This document shows positions 6,943 to 15,139 of a DNA stretch of 33,060 bases, piece after piece. The notes beneath the pieces are model-generated. The model made no database searches. It saw only the letters and a list, made by a program, of their open reading frames with translations, and was not told the origin of the DNA. The position numbers were made by a program, and so were the translations under genes. The first letter of the stretch is position 1; the number at the start of each line of letters is the position of its first letter. The stretch is from Litorisediminicola beolgyonensis (GTDB lineage Bacteria; Pseudomonadota; Alphaproteobacteria; Rhodobacterales; Rhodobacteraceae): contig NZ_JBHTMU010000042.1 of NCBI RefSeq assembly GCF_042679605.1, positions 1 to 33,060 of the forward strand, read 5' to 3'.

Positions 6943-8628
6943 ATGGCACTCGACGACGAAAAGGGCGTTTGGAAACGCGCGCCGGGCAAGGGCCGTCCGA
7001 CGCCGAAGGGGCGCCAGCTCGACGATGCGGCGCTCGCGGATGTCCGCGATCTTCTGGGCGAGCGGCCGCGTCGGCGCGACCTGCTGATCGAGTTCCTGCA
7101 CCTGATCCAGGATCGCTTCAACCATCTCTCGGCCGCGCATCTGCGCGCGCTCGCCGAGGAGATGCGCCTGCCGATGGCCGAGGTCTACGAGGTCGCGAGC
7201 TTCTACGCGCATTTCGACGTGGTGCGCGAAGGCGAGACGCCGCCGCCGGCTCTGACCATCCGCGTCTGCGACTCGCTCTCCTGCGAACTGGCGGGGGCCG
7301 AGGCGCTGCTGAAGGCGCTCGAAGACGGTCTCGACGCCTCGGAGGTCCGGGTCCTGCGCGCGCCCTGCATGGGCCGCTGCGACACCGCGCCGGTGCTGGA
7401 GCTCGGCCACAACCATATCGACCACGCCACGCCCGAAAAGGTCGCCGCCGCGATCGAAGCTGGCGACACCCATGCGCATGTGCCCGACTACGAGGGGTTC
7501 GAGGCCTATGTCGAGGGCGGCGGCTACGCGGTGCTGAAGGAGCTGCGCGCGACGGGCGACTGGGAGGCGGTTCAGGACAAGGTCGCCTCCTCCGGCCTGC
7601 GAGGGCTTGGCGGCGCGGGATTTCCCTCGGGCAAGAAATGGGGCTTCGTCCGGGCCGAGGCCGGTCCGCGCTACCTGGCCGTCAATGGTGACGAGGGCGA
7701 GCCGGGCACCTTCAAGGACCGCTACTATCTCGAGCGGGTGCCGCATCTCTTTCTCGAAGGCATGCTGATCGCCGCCTGGGCGGTCGAGGCCGAGCGCGTC
7801 TTTCTCTACATGCGCGACGAATATCCGGCGGTTCTTGAGATCCTCGCCCGCGAGATCGGCAAGCTGGAGACGGCAGGGATCGTGGAGCCGGGATATATCG
7901 ACCTGCGCCGCGGCGCGGGCGCCTATATCTGCGGCGAGGAAAGCGCGATGATTGAGTCGATCGAGGGCAAGCGCGGCCTGCCACGGCACCGCCCGCCCTA
8001 TGTCGCGCAGGTCGGCGTCTTCGGGCGCCCGACGCTCGCCCATAATATCGAGACGCTCTACTGGGTCGCGCGCGTCTGCCGCGAAGGCCCCGAGGTCCTG
8101 AGCGCGCATGAGAAGAACGGCCGCAAGGGGCTGCGCTCGTTCTCGGTCTCGGGCCGGGTCAAGTCGCCGGGGGTGCATCTTCTGCCCGCGGGCTCGACCA
8201 TCCGCGACGTGATCGAGGCGGCGGGCGGCATGCTCGACGGCCATGCCTTCAAGGCCTACCAGCCGGGCGGCCCGTCCTCGGGCCTGCTGCCTGCGTCGAT
8301 GGACGACATCCCGCTCGATTTCGACATGCTCCAGCCGCATGGCTCCTTCATCGGCTCGGCGGCGGTCGTGGTGCTGTCCGACAAGGATTCCGCCAAGGAC
8401 GCGGCGCTCAACATGCTGCGCTTCTTCGAGGATGAAAGCTGCGGGCAATGCACGCCCTGTCGCGTCGGCTGCGAAAAGGCGGTCAAGCTGATGTCGGCGG
8501 AGCGCTGGGATCGCGATCTTCTGGAGGAGCTGAGCCAGGCGATGGTCGATGCCTCGATCTGCGGCCTGGGCCAGGCCGCGCCGAACCCGATCCGGCTGGT
8601 GATGAAGCACTTCCCCGACGAGGTGTGA
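6943..8628 (+). CDS. NuoE-NuoF fusion, formate-dehydrogenase beta-type diaphorase subunit
   Basis: A 561-residue flavo-iron-sulfur protein expected to pass electrons between a partner dehydrogenase and NAD+. After a basic N-terminus comes a NuoE-like thioredoxin-fold domain with 2Fe-2S ligands C109, C114, C142 and C146. A NuoF-like part follows: FMN/NAD motifs GLRGLGGAGFPSG (218-230) and NGDEGEPGTFKDR (248-260), ICGEESAMIESIEG, an SLBB region, and a C-terminal 4Fe-4S site C500, C503, C506 and C540. It differs from the separate complex I NuoE at 31584. In related genomes I recall this fusion next to a molybdenum formate dehydrogenase alpha subunit; none is here, the next gene being an opposite-strand capsule gene. 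A hydrogenase-type diaphorase is an alternative. Start supported by GGGAGA about 10 bp upstream. Confidence 0.9.
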   Translation: MALDDEKGVWKRAPGKGRPTPKGRQLDDAALADVRDLLGERPRRRDLLIEFLHLIQDRFNHLSAAHLRALAEEMRLPMAEVYEVASFYAHFDVVREGETPPPALTIRVCDSLSCELAGAEALLKALEDGLDASEVRVLRAPCMGRCDTAPVLELGHNHIDHATPEKVAAAIEAGDTHAHVPDYEGFEAYVEGGGYAVLKELRATGDWEAVQDKVASSGLRGLGGAGFPSGKKWGFVRAEAGPRYLAVNGDEGEPGTFKDRYYLERVPHLFLEGMLIAAWAVEAERVFLYMRDEYPAVLEILAREIGKLETAGIVEPGYIDLRRGAGAYICGEESAMIESIEGKRGLPRHRPPYVAQVGVFGRPTLAHNIETLYWVARVCREGPEVLSAHEKNGRKGLRSFSVSGRVKSPGVHLLPAGSTIRDVIEAAGGMLDGHAFKAYQPGGPSSGLLPASMDDIPLDFDMLQPHGSFIGSAAVVVLSDKDSAKDAALNMLRFFEDESCGQCTPCRVGCEKAVKLMSAERWDRDLLEELSQAMVDASICGLGQAAPNPIRLVMKHFPDEV

Positions 8629-8645
8629 CCGTGGGGTGAGCGGGG

Positions 8646-8714
8646 GAGGGGGCGCTGCCCCCTCTTGGCCTTCGGCCAATTCACCCCCGGCGGTATTTGG
8701 GAAAAAGAGAAGCA
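8646..8714 (+). repeat. Dispersed 3'-end element, copy A (two hairpins plus A/T box)
   Basis: It lies 17 bp after the NuoEF-fusion stop, in the same orientation. The first perfect hairpin is GAGGGGGC/GCCCCCTC (8646-8653 with 8657-8664, 3-nt loop). A second perfect one, TTGGCC/GGCCAA (8665-8670 with 8674-8679, loop TTC), abuts it. Then CACCCCCGGCG leads into the box GTATTTGGGAAAAAGAGAAG (8693-8712). The box closely matches copy B at 17648-17666. Confidence 0.75.
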
Positions 8715-8758
8715 TCAGGGGGCGGGCGCGTTGCGGCTGGCCTTTGGGCTGTGGGTGG

Positions 8759-10777
8759 TCAGCGGCGCCAGAGATGCGCGCGGGTGGCGAAGAGGCCCTG
8801 GAGCTTCGAGAGGCTGCGGTTGAACGGGCCGGGGGCGGGGATCTCGTCCCGGGTCAGCCGCTGGGCCACGGTTTCGACCGGGCAGGGGCGGCCCGAGACC
8901 GGGTCGACATAGCGCGGATAGTCGATGAGAGTGGCGTGGACGAGGCCTTCGAGGCTCGGACGGGGACCGCGGCGGCGGCGTTCGGGCACGGTCCCGAGAT
9001 CGCGGGTGAGGTCCCAGCCCGCGTAGAAGGGCGCGCCGAGCGTGGTGACGGGGATGCCGCGCAGGAGCGCCTCGAAGCCCGCGAGCGAGGTCAGGGTCCA
9101 GACCTGGTCGACATGGTCCATGAGCATGGCGATATCGCCCGTCACGGTGAGATCGGCGTAGCGTTCGGGGCTCTCGACCGCGCCGGGGCGCAGGCCTGCC
9201 ACGACATCGGGATGAGGCTTCCAGAGGATCAGGGCATCGGGGTTCTCGGCGCGTGTGCGGGCGAGGAGCGCCTCGTTGGTGCGGGTCTCGCCGGTGCCGA
9301 GGCGGATCGAGGCGTCATCCTCGACCTGGCCGGGCACGAGGATGCGCGGGGCGGTGCCGCGCTCGGGCAGATCGGGTAGAGAGCCGGGGAGATTGTACTT
9401 GGTGAGCTTCGCTCGGGTGAGAAAGGCGATCAGTTTCGTGGCGCGGTCGATCTGGTCGGGGGCAAGCTTGGGGCTTGCAGCGATCAGCTGTTCGAGCCGC
9501 GAGGGGTGCGCGGGGTCGTAATAGATGCCGTCGGGATCGAGCGCGAGGGAGAGCGGCGGCACGAGCTCGGCGCCGAGGCCGCGGGAGCGGAGGAACCCGT
9601 CCTCGAGACGATGGAGACGCGCCTCGGGCGGGGCGCTCGCGGCCCAGGCCATGTGCGGCGTGCCTGGGCGTGGGCTGTCGGTGAACCGCACCGGCGCGTG
9701 ACGACCGAAGACGCGCTGTAGGGCAGGGCGCTTCCAGAGCCGCATGCCGGAGGCGGTCCAGCCCTTGCGGTCCTCGCGCCAGGCGCGGGTCTCTGCGTCG
9801 AGCTGGGCAGCGGCCTCTTCGAAGCTGCAGACACGGTCCCGGGCCGGGTCGATCCAGGTGGGATAGATGAGATAGGCGGCGGCGACGAGCTGCGCGCGGG
9901 TTAGTGCGCGGCCGCGGCGAGGCAGGGTGGTCTCGTCCTCGGTCAGGCCCCAGCCCGCGTAGAAGGGCGTGCCGAAGACCCTCGGGCGATGCCCGGCGAG
10001 GAGCGCTTCAAGCCCCATCTGGGATGAGAGCGTGTAGACCGCGACGGCGCCCTCGAGAAGCGCCCAGGGGGAGACGGATGTGTCGCAGATCTCGCAGCCC
10101 ATCAGGTCGGCGGGCTTGAGATGACCGGGACGGAAGCCCTGCGCGGTCTCGGGATGGGTTTTGACCACGATCCGCGCGCCGGGGTGTTCGTCGCGCGCGG
10201 CAAAGAGCATCTCGCGGAAGCGGTTCGCATCGCCGCCCGAGGCGGTGACGGAGGCATCGCCCGCCACCTGGTCGATCACCAGCACATAGCCGGGCGCGGG
10301 CAGCTCGGCCTCGGGATCGGTGGCCGCGTATTTCGTCAGATGAGACCGGCGCAGCCAGTCGATGGCGCCCCGGGCCCGGTCAAGAAGCGCCGTGTCGTCG
10401 AGCGGGTGCGTGGCGAGCAGGGTCTCGAGATCGGAGGGGCGCGCGGCGTCGAAATGCAGACCGGTGTGATCGAAGAGGAGGCCGAAGGGGCGCTCTCCGG
10501 CGCGGCCCGGAAAGAGCGAGCGCAGCCAGGCGTCCTCGATCCTGAGGATCGGCGCGCCGGTCGCCTCGGCCACCCGCTCGCCGCGCCAGGCGCGGGGTGA
10601 CGCGCCCCAGATGCCGATCGTGTCGCCGGGGCGGGGCTTGCACAGCGCGACCTGCCAGCCCGCCAGCGCGAGGCTCCGGCGCAGGCCGCGGTTAAGGAGA
10701 AAACCGCCGGTGTAAACGCACAGACGCCGGGGCGTGTCGGCCCCGGCGTCGATCTCCTCCGGCGCGGGGCCAGACAA
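8759..10777 (-). CDS. kpsC: KpsC, dual-domain capsule beta-Kdo transferase
   Basis: A 672-residue cytoplasmic glycosyltransferase, almost the length of E. coli KpsC. It contains two related modules in tandem. In the first, VLVIDQVAGDASV, RIVVKTHPE, SSQMGLEALLAG and FGTPFYAGWGLTED are seen. In the second the equivalents are ILVPGQVEDDASI, LILWKPHPD, TSLAGFEALLRG and LGAPFYAGWDLTRD. In group 2 capsule systems KpsC alternates two Kdo linkages to extend the poly-Kdo linker begun by KpsS on lysophosphatidylglycerol. The start is a TTG at 10777, four bases after the stop of the upstream export gene, with GGAGGC 9 bp before it; no ATG fits better. It is the last gene of the minus-strand capsule cluster. 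Confidence 0.92.
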   Translation of the reverse strand: MSGPAPEEIDAGADTPRRLCVYTGGFLLNRGLRRSLALAGWQVALCKPRPGDTIGIWGASPRAWRGERVAEATGAPILRIEDAWLRSLFPGRAGERPFGLLFDHTGLHFDAARPSDLETLLATHPLDDTALLDRARGAIDWLRRSHLTKYAATDPEAELPAPGYVLVIDQVAGDASVTASGGDANRFREMLFAARDEHPGARIVVKTHPETAQGFRPGHLKPADLMGCEICDTSVSPWALLEGAVAVYTLSSQMGLEALLAGHRPRVFGTPFYAGWGLTEDETTLPRRGRALTRAQLVAAAYLIYPTWIDPARDRVCSFEEAAAQLDAETRAWREDRKGWTASGMRLWKRPALQRVFGRHAPVRFTDSPRPGTPHMAWAASAPPEARLHRLEDGFLRSRGLGAELVPPLSLALDPDGIYYDPAHPSRLEQLIAASPKLAPDQIDRATKLIAFLTRAKLTKYNLPGSLPDLPERGTAPRILVPGQVEDDASIRLGTGETRTNEALLARTRAENPDALILWKPHPDVVAGLRPGAVESPERYADLTVTGDIAMLMDHVDQVWTLTSLAGFEALLRGIPVTTLGAPFYAGWDLTRDLGTVPERRRRGPRPSLEGLVHATLIDYPRYVDPVSGRPCPVETVAQRLTRDEIPAPGPFNRSLSKLQGLFATRAHLWRR

Positions 10778-10781
10778 GGGG

Positions 10782-11927
10782 TCAGCCTCCGCCGAGCGTG
10801 GTCGAGGCGGCGGAGACCGTGGTGGCGCTGGTCAGGGTGCCGGTCACCGCGGAGATGGTCTTGTTCCACTGGGTGAAGGGCGCTTCGGTGACGTAGAGCG
10901 TGTCGGCGTCGCGGATGACGAAATCGCGGGCCATGAACATGCCGTTCGGGCGCGTGAGATCGAGCACGTAAACCAGGCGCTGGGCACCGATCAGGTCGGT
11001 GCGTCCGAGCACCTGGTTGGCGATCTCGGCCGGTTCGTTGCGGAACACGAAGACGCCCGTGGGATCGGCGGCGGAGGGCACGAGCCCGCCGACCTGCGCG
11101 ATGGCCTCGAGCGCCGAGAGCGTCTGGGTCTCGAAGGCGACCTGCGCCTGGGTGCCGGTCGCGCCGAGCGCGGTGAAGGCGCGGGAGTCTTCCTCGACGA
11201 GGATCGTGTCGCCGTTGCGCAGCGCGATGTCGAGATGCGGATTGTCGAAGAGATCGGAGAACCAGATCGTATCGGTGCGATGGCCGCGCTGGACCTTCAC
11301 CTGCGCGATCTCGGGAGAGATCGTCACGCCGCCGGCCTGGGCCAGCATCGCGGCGAGCGTGCGGGTCGGGCGTTCGATCGGGTAGACGCCCTGGCCGCCG
11401 ACGGCGCCGAGCAGCCGGACGGTCGAGCCGTCGCCTGCGAGACGGCGCACCTGCACCTGCGGATCGGGGGTCTGGTCGGCGAGCCGGTTGGTGATGATCC
11501 GGCGGATGGCCTCGGGCGTGTTGCCCGCGGCGCGGATACGGCCCGCGTAAGGCACGAAGATGAAGCCGGAGCCGTCGACCTGCACTTCCTCGAGGATCGT
11601 GGCATTTGTCGCGTCGGCGGCGAGAAGGCCGTCATCGACGTTTTCCCAGATCGTCAGGCCGAGCGTATCGCCGGGATTGATGATGTCCGAGCCGATCTGG
11701 CCCGCGTTGAGAAACGCCTCCGAGAAGCCCAGTGCCGGGACGACGGCGGTGGCGCGGGTCACCCGGTCGTTGACCGCGACGATGAAGGCGTCGCCTTCCC
11801 TCTGCACCGAGCCTGCGAAGATTTCGTTCTTGTTGGGACCGGTGCGCGGAAGGCCACAGGAGGCCAGCACCGAAACGGCGGCAAGGAGCGCGACGGAGCG
11901 CGCCCAGCGTCTGGTGGAACGGTTCAC
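10782..11927 (-). CDS. Capsular polysaccharide export lipoprotein (Wza/KpsD type)
   Basis: A 381-residue outer-membrane lipoprotein. The signal peptide ends in a lipobox LASC with the lipid-bearing cysteine at residue 24. A polysaccharide-export domain follows (DIINPGDTLGLTIWENVDDG, then VQVDGSGFIFVPYAGRIRAAG), then SLBB-like segments (VRLLGAVGGQGVYPI, FVIRDADTLYVTEAP). Such proteins build the periplasmic and outer-membrane channel for capsule export with an ABC transporter and an inner-membrane co-polymerase; those partner genes are not in the window. The start is a GTG with AGGAGA about 8 bp upstream. The stop is four bases from the kpsC start, so the two are probably translated from one mRNA. 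Confidence 0.88.
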   Translation of the reverse strand: MNRSTRRWARSVALLAAVSVLASCGLPRTGPNKNEIFAGSVQREGDAFIVAVNDRVTRATAVVPALGFSEAFLNAGQIGSDIINPGDTLGLTIWENVDDGLLAADATNATILEEVQVDGSGFIFVPYAGRIRAAGNTPEAIRRIITNRLADQTPDPQVQVRRLAGDGSTVRLLGAVGGQGVYPIERPTRTLAAMLAQAGGVTISPEIAQVKVQRGHRTDTIWFSDLFDNPHLDIALRNGDTILVEEDSRAFTALGATGTQAQVAFETQTLSALEAIAQVGGLVPSAADPTGVFVFRNEPAEIANQVLGRTDLIGAQRLVYVLDLTRPNGMFMARDFVIRDADTLYVTEAPFTQWNKTISAVTGTLTSATTVSAASTTLGGG

Positions 11928-11967
11928 TGCTCGGTCTCCTCGACCTGATTATTATTCTGCCTGCACG

Positions 11968-11991
11968 TTTTTCGGCGAGGCTAGCGAAAAA
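11968..11991. other. A/T-ended inverted repeat between kpsS and the export gene
   Basis: A perfect 7-bp inverted repeat TTTTTCG/CGAAAAA (11968-11974 with 11985-11991) with a 10-nt spacer lies in the 98-bp gap between kpsS and the export lipoprotein gene. On the transcribed (minus) strand it would form a weak hairpin ending in A residues, so it is not a typical terminator. It could be a protein-binding site that allows separate control of the downstream genes. Confidence 0.35.
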
Positions 11992-12025
11992 TCCAAGGAT
12001 GGGGAAGGGTTGCGGCAAAAAGCTC

Positions 12026-13318
12026 TCAGACCACGACGCGCAACTGTTGCCGCGGAGCCGCGGTGCCACGGGCAAACGCATCGTAGGGATCGTCTGTGGC
12101 GAGCATCATGTCAACCACCTGGCGCAGAAGCTGGCGGCGGCCGCGGGCCGAGTAGAAGCCGCCGGGCAACTGGCTCGTTTCCAGAAGGAAGCGGCGGTAA
12201 TCGGTATAGGCGCGGTGGTCGGGGCGCGAGGGCGCGGCGAAGAATTCGGCCAGGCTTTGGGTCGAGACGAACTCGGGCTTGTCGTAGACCGCGCGTCCGA
12301 AGACCTTCAGCGGAATGCCGCGCCAGAGCACCTGCTGGGCGGCGGTGGAGTTCACGGTCACGGCAGTGCGCGCGTCGTTCAGGAGCTGCGCCAGCTTGCC
12401 GCCGCGCACGTAATGCACCCGGTCCGAGACGCCGTGGCGGCGGGCGAGGTCGCGGATCGTCCGGCGCACCGGCACGCGCCCGTCCTCGAGCGGGTGGGCC
12501 TTGAAGACAAGGTGGTGGTGACCCGGCGCACCCTGGGCGAAGCCGATCATCACCTCTTCGAGAAACTCGGGCAGGGTGGCGAAGGGCGAATGCTGCTGGA
12601 AGCTCGCATCGTGTTCGAGCTGCAGGAGCGCCAGGTGGTAGGGGAACCCGCCCATCCGGATCCGCGCCTGCGCGATCATCCGGTCGGCCCAGCTCCAGGG
12701 CATCAGGAGCAGGCGGCGGACATAGAGCTGAAATTCCTTGGTCACCGGGATCGCGCGATGGGGCCGGAAATTGCGGTAGTCGCCGTTCCGGAACATCACG
12801 AACCAGTGGTAGAGCGCGCCGTAGAAGATGTGATGGCGCATGTCGCCCCAATGCGCGGGCGGCAGCGGGGCTTCCATATCCGACATCTCGAGCGCGGCGC
12901 GCATGTCGGCGACCGACATCTGCATCAGGCGGGAATGGCCGTTGGCGCCGTCGCGCTCGTAGGTGACCCAGTAGGGCCGCATGTAGCCCTCTTCGAAGAC
13001 ATGCACGGTCAGACCGCGGGCGCGGGCCTCTTCGATGGCCTCGGCATGGATGCGGCGGACATCGCCGTAGAGCACCAGGTCGGTGACGCCCTTCTCGGTG
13101 AAGAGCTGCGAGATATGGGCGCGCCAGTCATCTGGCGCGCCACGATAGGGCAGGTAGCTCTTGGGATGGAACCAGAAGGCGCGGTCGCCGGCATTGAAGC
13201 CGACGCGCCAGACCTCTGCCCCGGTCCGGCGCAGCATCGCGCCCAGCCGGTGGAAGAAAGGTCCATGGGGGCCCTGCAGGAACAGGAAGACCCGTCGCTC
13301 TCCGGTTGCGTAACTCAT
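12026..13318 (-). CDS. kpsS: KpsS, capsule lipid-linker Kdo transferase
   Basis: A 430-residue protein of the KpsS family, which adds the first beta-Kdo to lysophosphatidylglycerol at the cytoplasmic face of the inner membrane in ABC-transporter-dependent capsule systems. Visible family features are FLFLQGPHGPFFHRLG at the N-terminus, VHVFEEGYMRPYWVTYE in the middle, HHHLVFKAHPLEDGR, and NSTAAQQVLWRGIPLKVFGR followed by YDKPEF near the C-terminus. No signal peptide is present. It is first in the minus-strand order kpsS, export lipoprotein, kpsC. It is divergent from ribE across a 94-bp spacer. The Shine-Dalgarno sequence is weak. Confidence 0.9.
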   Translation of the reverse strand: MSYATGERRVFLFLQGPHGPFFHRLGAMLRRTGAEVWRVGFNAGDRAFWFHPKSYLPYRGAPDDWRAHISQLFTEKGVTDLVLYGDVRRIHAEAIEEARARGLTVHVFEEGYMRPYWVTYERDGANGHSRLMQMSVADMRAALEMSDMEAPLPPAHWGDMRHHIFYGALYHWFVMFRNGDYRNFRPHRAIPVTKEFQLYVRRLLLMPWSWADRMIAQARIRMGGFPYHLALLQLEHDASFQQHSPFATLPEFLEEVMIGFAQGAPGHHHLVFKAHPLEDGRVPVRRTIRDLARRHGVSDRVHYVRGGKLAQLLNDARTAVTVNSTAAQQVLWRGIPLKVFGRAVYDKPEFVSTQSLAEFFAAPSRPDHRAYTDYRRFLLETSQLPGGFYSARGRRQLLRQVVDMMLATDDPYDAFARGTAAPRQQLRVVV

Positions 13319-13384
13319 ACCTTCGGACTATCACCCGCCTCGTATTTGCGGGGCACGTTAGCGGGCCCCTTAGGCGAAATTAAG

Positions 13385-13399
13385 GCCGGACCTTCCGGC
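13385..13399 (+). promoter_or_regulatory. Small hairpin in the ribE leader
   Basis: A perfect 6-bp hairpin GCCGGA/TCCGGC (13385-13390 with 13394-13399, loop CCT) ends 13 bp before the ribE ATG, next to the Shine-Dalgarno GGGGGAAG. Its position suggests it could influence translation start. The spacer is too short for an FMN riboswitch, so that form of control is not supported. Confidence 0.3.
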
Positions 13400-13412
13400 T
13401 CGGGGGAAGCAA

Positions 13413-14000
13413 ATGTTCACCGGAATCGTGACCGATATCGGCGAAGTGCGCGAATTGCATCAGCGGGGCGACCTCAGGGCGCGGATCGCCACGTCCTACG
13501 TGACCTCGGGGATCGACCTCGGGGCTTCCATCGCCTGCGACGGGGTCTGCCTGACCGTGGTGCAGACCGGCGCCGACTGGTTCGACGTGGAGATCAGCGC
13601 CGAGACGGTGTCGAAGACCAATATCGGGGCGTGGTCGATCGGCTACCGCATCAATCTCGAACGCGCGCTCACGGTGGGTGACGAGCTTGGCGGCCATATC
13701 GTCTCGGGTCACGTCGACGGCGTGGCCGAGGTGGTGTCGATCACCGACGAGGGCGACAGCACCCGCGTGCGCCTTCGCGCGCCCGAGACGCTCAAGCGGT
13801 TCATCGCGCCGAAAGGGTCGGTGGCGCTCAACGGCACCTCGCTGACCGTGAACGAGGTCGAGGGCGCGGAGTTCGGCATCAACTTCATCCCGCACACCAA
13901 AGAGGTCACCACCTGGGGCGACGTCCAGGAGGGCGACCGGGTCAATCTCGAGATCGATACGCTGGCGCGATATGTGGCACGGCTGGCAGAGGCGTCCTGA
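13413..14000 (+). CDS. ribE: Riboflavin synthase
   Basis: A 195-residue cytoplasmic enzyme that dismutates two 6,7-dimethyl-8-ribityllumazine molecules to riboflavin and a pyrimidinedione. The hallmark N-terminus MFTGIV is present, and the chain has two homologous lumazine-binding barrels. GVCLTVV in the first corresponds to GTSLTVNEV in the second, and the GGHIVSGHVDG motif joins them. The C-terminal LEIDTLARYVARL helix drives trimer formation in the family. Length is normal (about 200). It stands alone, without ribD, ribBA or ribH beside it. Start supported by GGGGGAAG immediately upstream. Some genomes call this gene ribC. Confidence 0.95.
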   Translation: MFTGIVTDIGEVRELHQRGDLRARIATSYVTSGIDLGASIACDGVCLTVVQTGADWFDVEISAETVSKTNIGAWSIGYRINLERALTVGDELGGHIVSGHVDGVAEVVSITDEGDSTRVRLRAPETLKRFIAPKGSVALNGTSLTVNEVEGAEFGINFIPHTKEVTTWGDVQEGDRVNLEIDTLARYVARLAEAS

Positions 14001-14078
14001 GCCCAGCTCATAATTGCGTGTGGGCGATTGTGCCGGAGGGTCCGGCGCGGCAAGGTGTCGGCCAGGAGGTTTCCGTTC

Positions 14079-15101
14079 ATGCGTTTGATCCTTGCGTTTC
14101 TTTGTCTCTTTCCCCTGGTCGGCCCGGCCGCCGCCGCGGCGCCCGAGCAGTGGCGTGCGGAATGGCCGGAGACCGACTTCTCGCAGACCACCGTCGGGGG
14201 ATGGGCCGAGATCATCTCGGGCGGCCCCGGGCGCGACGGCATCCCGGCGATCACCGGCCCGAGCTTCCTGCGGGCGGAAGACGCCCAACTCGAGCCCCGC
14301 GAGCCGGTCATGGTTCTGCAGATCGAGGGCAGGCCCGCGCGCGCCTATCCGCTGCGCTACCTGATCTGGCACGAGATCGTGAATGACAGCATCGGCGGCG
14401 TTCCGATCGCCGTCACCTATTGTCCGCTCTGCAACTCGGCCATGGTCTTTGACCGCCGCGTCGACGGTCGCGAACTGGAGTTCGGCGTCACCGGCAAGCT
14501 CCGGAATTCGGACATGATCATGTTCGACCGTCAGACCGAAAGCTGGTGGCAGCAGGCCGTGGGCGAGGCCATCGTCGGCGAACTGACGGGGACGGAACTC
14601 GAGAGCCTTCCAGCCTGGCTCGACAGCTGGCAGGGCTTCCGGGGCGCGTTTCCCGACGGGTTCGTGATGGCACAGCCCGATTACGGACGGAACTACGGTC
14701 AGAACCCCTACCAGAATTACGACCGCTCCGGTCAGCCCTTCCTCTACAATGGCGAGAACCCGCCCCATGGCATCCCGGCCCTGGCCCGCGTGGTGCGCGT
14801 GGGAGACCGGGCGTGGCCGCTCAACCGGCTGGTCGCCGAGGACACCATCGAAGAGGCTGGCGTGGTTCTGAGCCTCGCGGGCGCGCAGGCCTCTGCGCTC
14901 GACACCCGCCAGATCGCCGATGGAAGGTCCATCGCCTCGGTTCGGGTTCGCGATGACGAGGGGCGCGACGTGCCCCATGACGTCATGTTCGCCTTCGCCT
15001 TCCACGCCTTCTGGCCTGAGGGAGACTGGATGCTGCCCGCGCCGGTCGAGGACGAGGGCGCCGAAATGACCGACGAAAACACGGAGGCCGACGAAGGCTG
15101 A
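14079..15101 (+). CDS. DUF3179 domain-containing secreted protein
   Basis: A 340-residue protein with a signal peptide (MRLILAFLCLFPLVGPAAA, cleavage about residue 21), so probably periplasmic. The DUF3179 family pattern is clear: IWHEIVNDSIGGVPIAVTYC, then CPLCNSAMVFDR with a CxxC pair, LRNSDMIMFDRQTESWWQQ, and FPDGFVMAQPDYGRNYGQNP. The function of the family is not established; the conserved CPLC suggests metal or redox chemistry. The last ~20 residues are an acidic tail. The start at 14079 is strongly supported by AGGAGGT 8 bp upstream; a longer frame from 14028 would hide the signal peptide. It follows ribE by 78 bp and converges on tyrS. Confidence 0.9.
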   Translation: MRLILAFLCLFPLVGPAAAAAPEQWRAEWPETDFSQTTVGGWAEIISGGPGRDGIPAITGPSFLRAEDAQLEPREPVMVLQIEGRPARAYPLRYLIWHEIVNDSIGGVPIAVTYCPLCNSAMVFDRRVDGRELEFGVTGKLRNSDMIMFDRQTESWWQQAVGEAIVGELTGTELESLPAWLDSWQGFRGAFPDGFVMAQPDYGRNYGQNPYQNYDRSGQPFLYNGENPPHGIPALARVVRVGDRAWPLNRLVAEDTIEEAGVVLSLAGAQASALDTRQIADGRSIASVRVRDDEGRDVPHDVMFAFAFHAFWPEGDWMLPAPVEDEGAEMTDENTEADEG

Positions 15102-15139
15102 CGCGCGGCGCGGGAGCACCGAACGTCAGCACTCAGGGA

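Noticed and set aside
6799..8715. A 638-codon open frame on the minus strand opposite the NuoEF-fusion gene
   Set aside because: It lies antisense to a gene with complete cofactor motifs. Its translation has no domain features and is typical of the open antisense frames produced by very high GC at third codon positions.
13319..13412. FMN riboswitch before ribE
   Set aside because: The spacer is only 94 bp and lacks the conserved RFN element; only a 6-bp hairpin is seen.
11999..13681. A long plus-strand frame spanning kpsS and the start of ribE
   Set aside because: It is antisense to kpsS and out of frame with ribE; a shadow of GC-rich codon usage.
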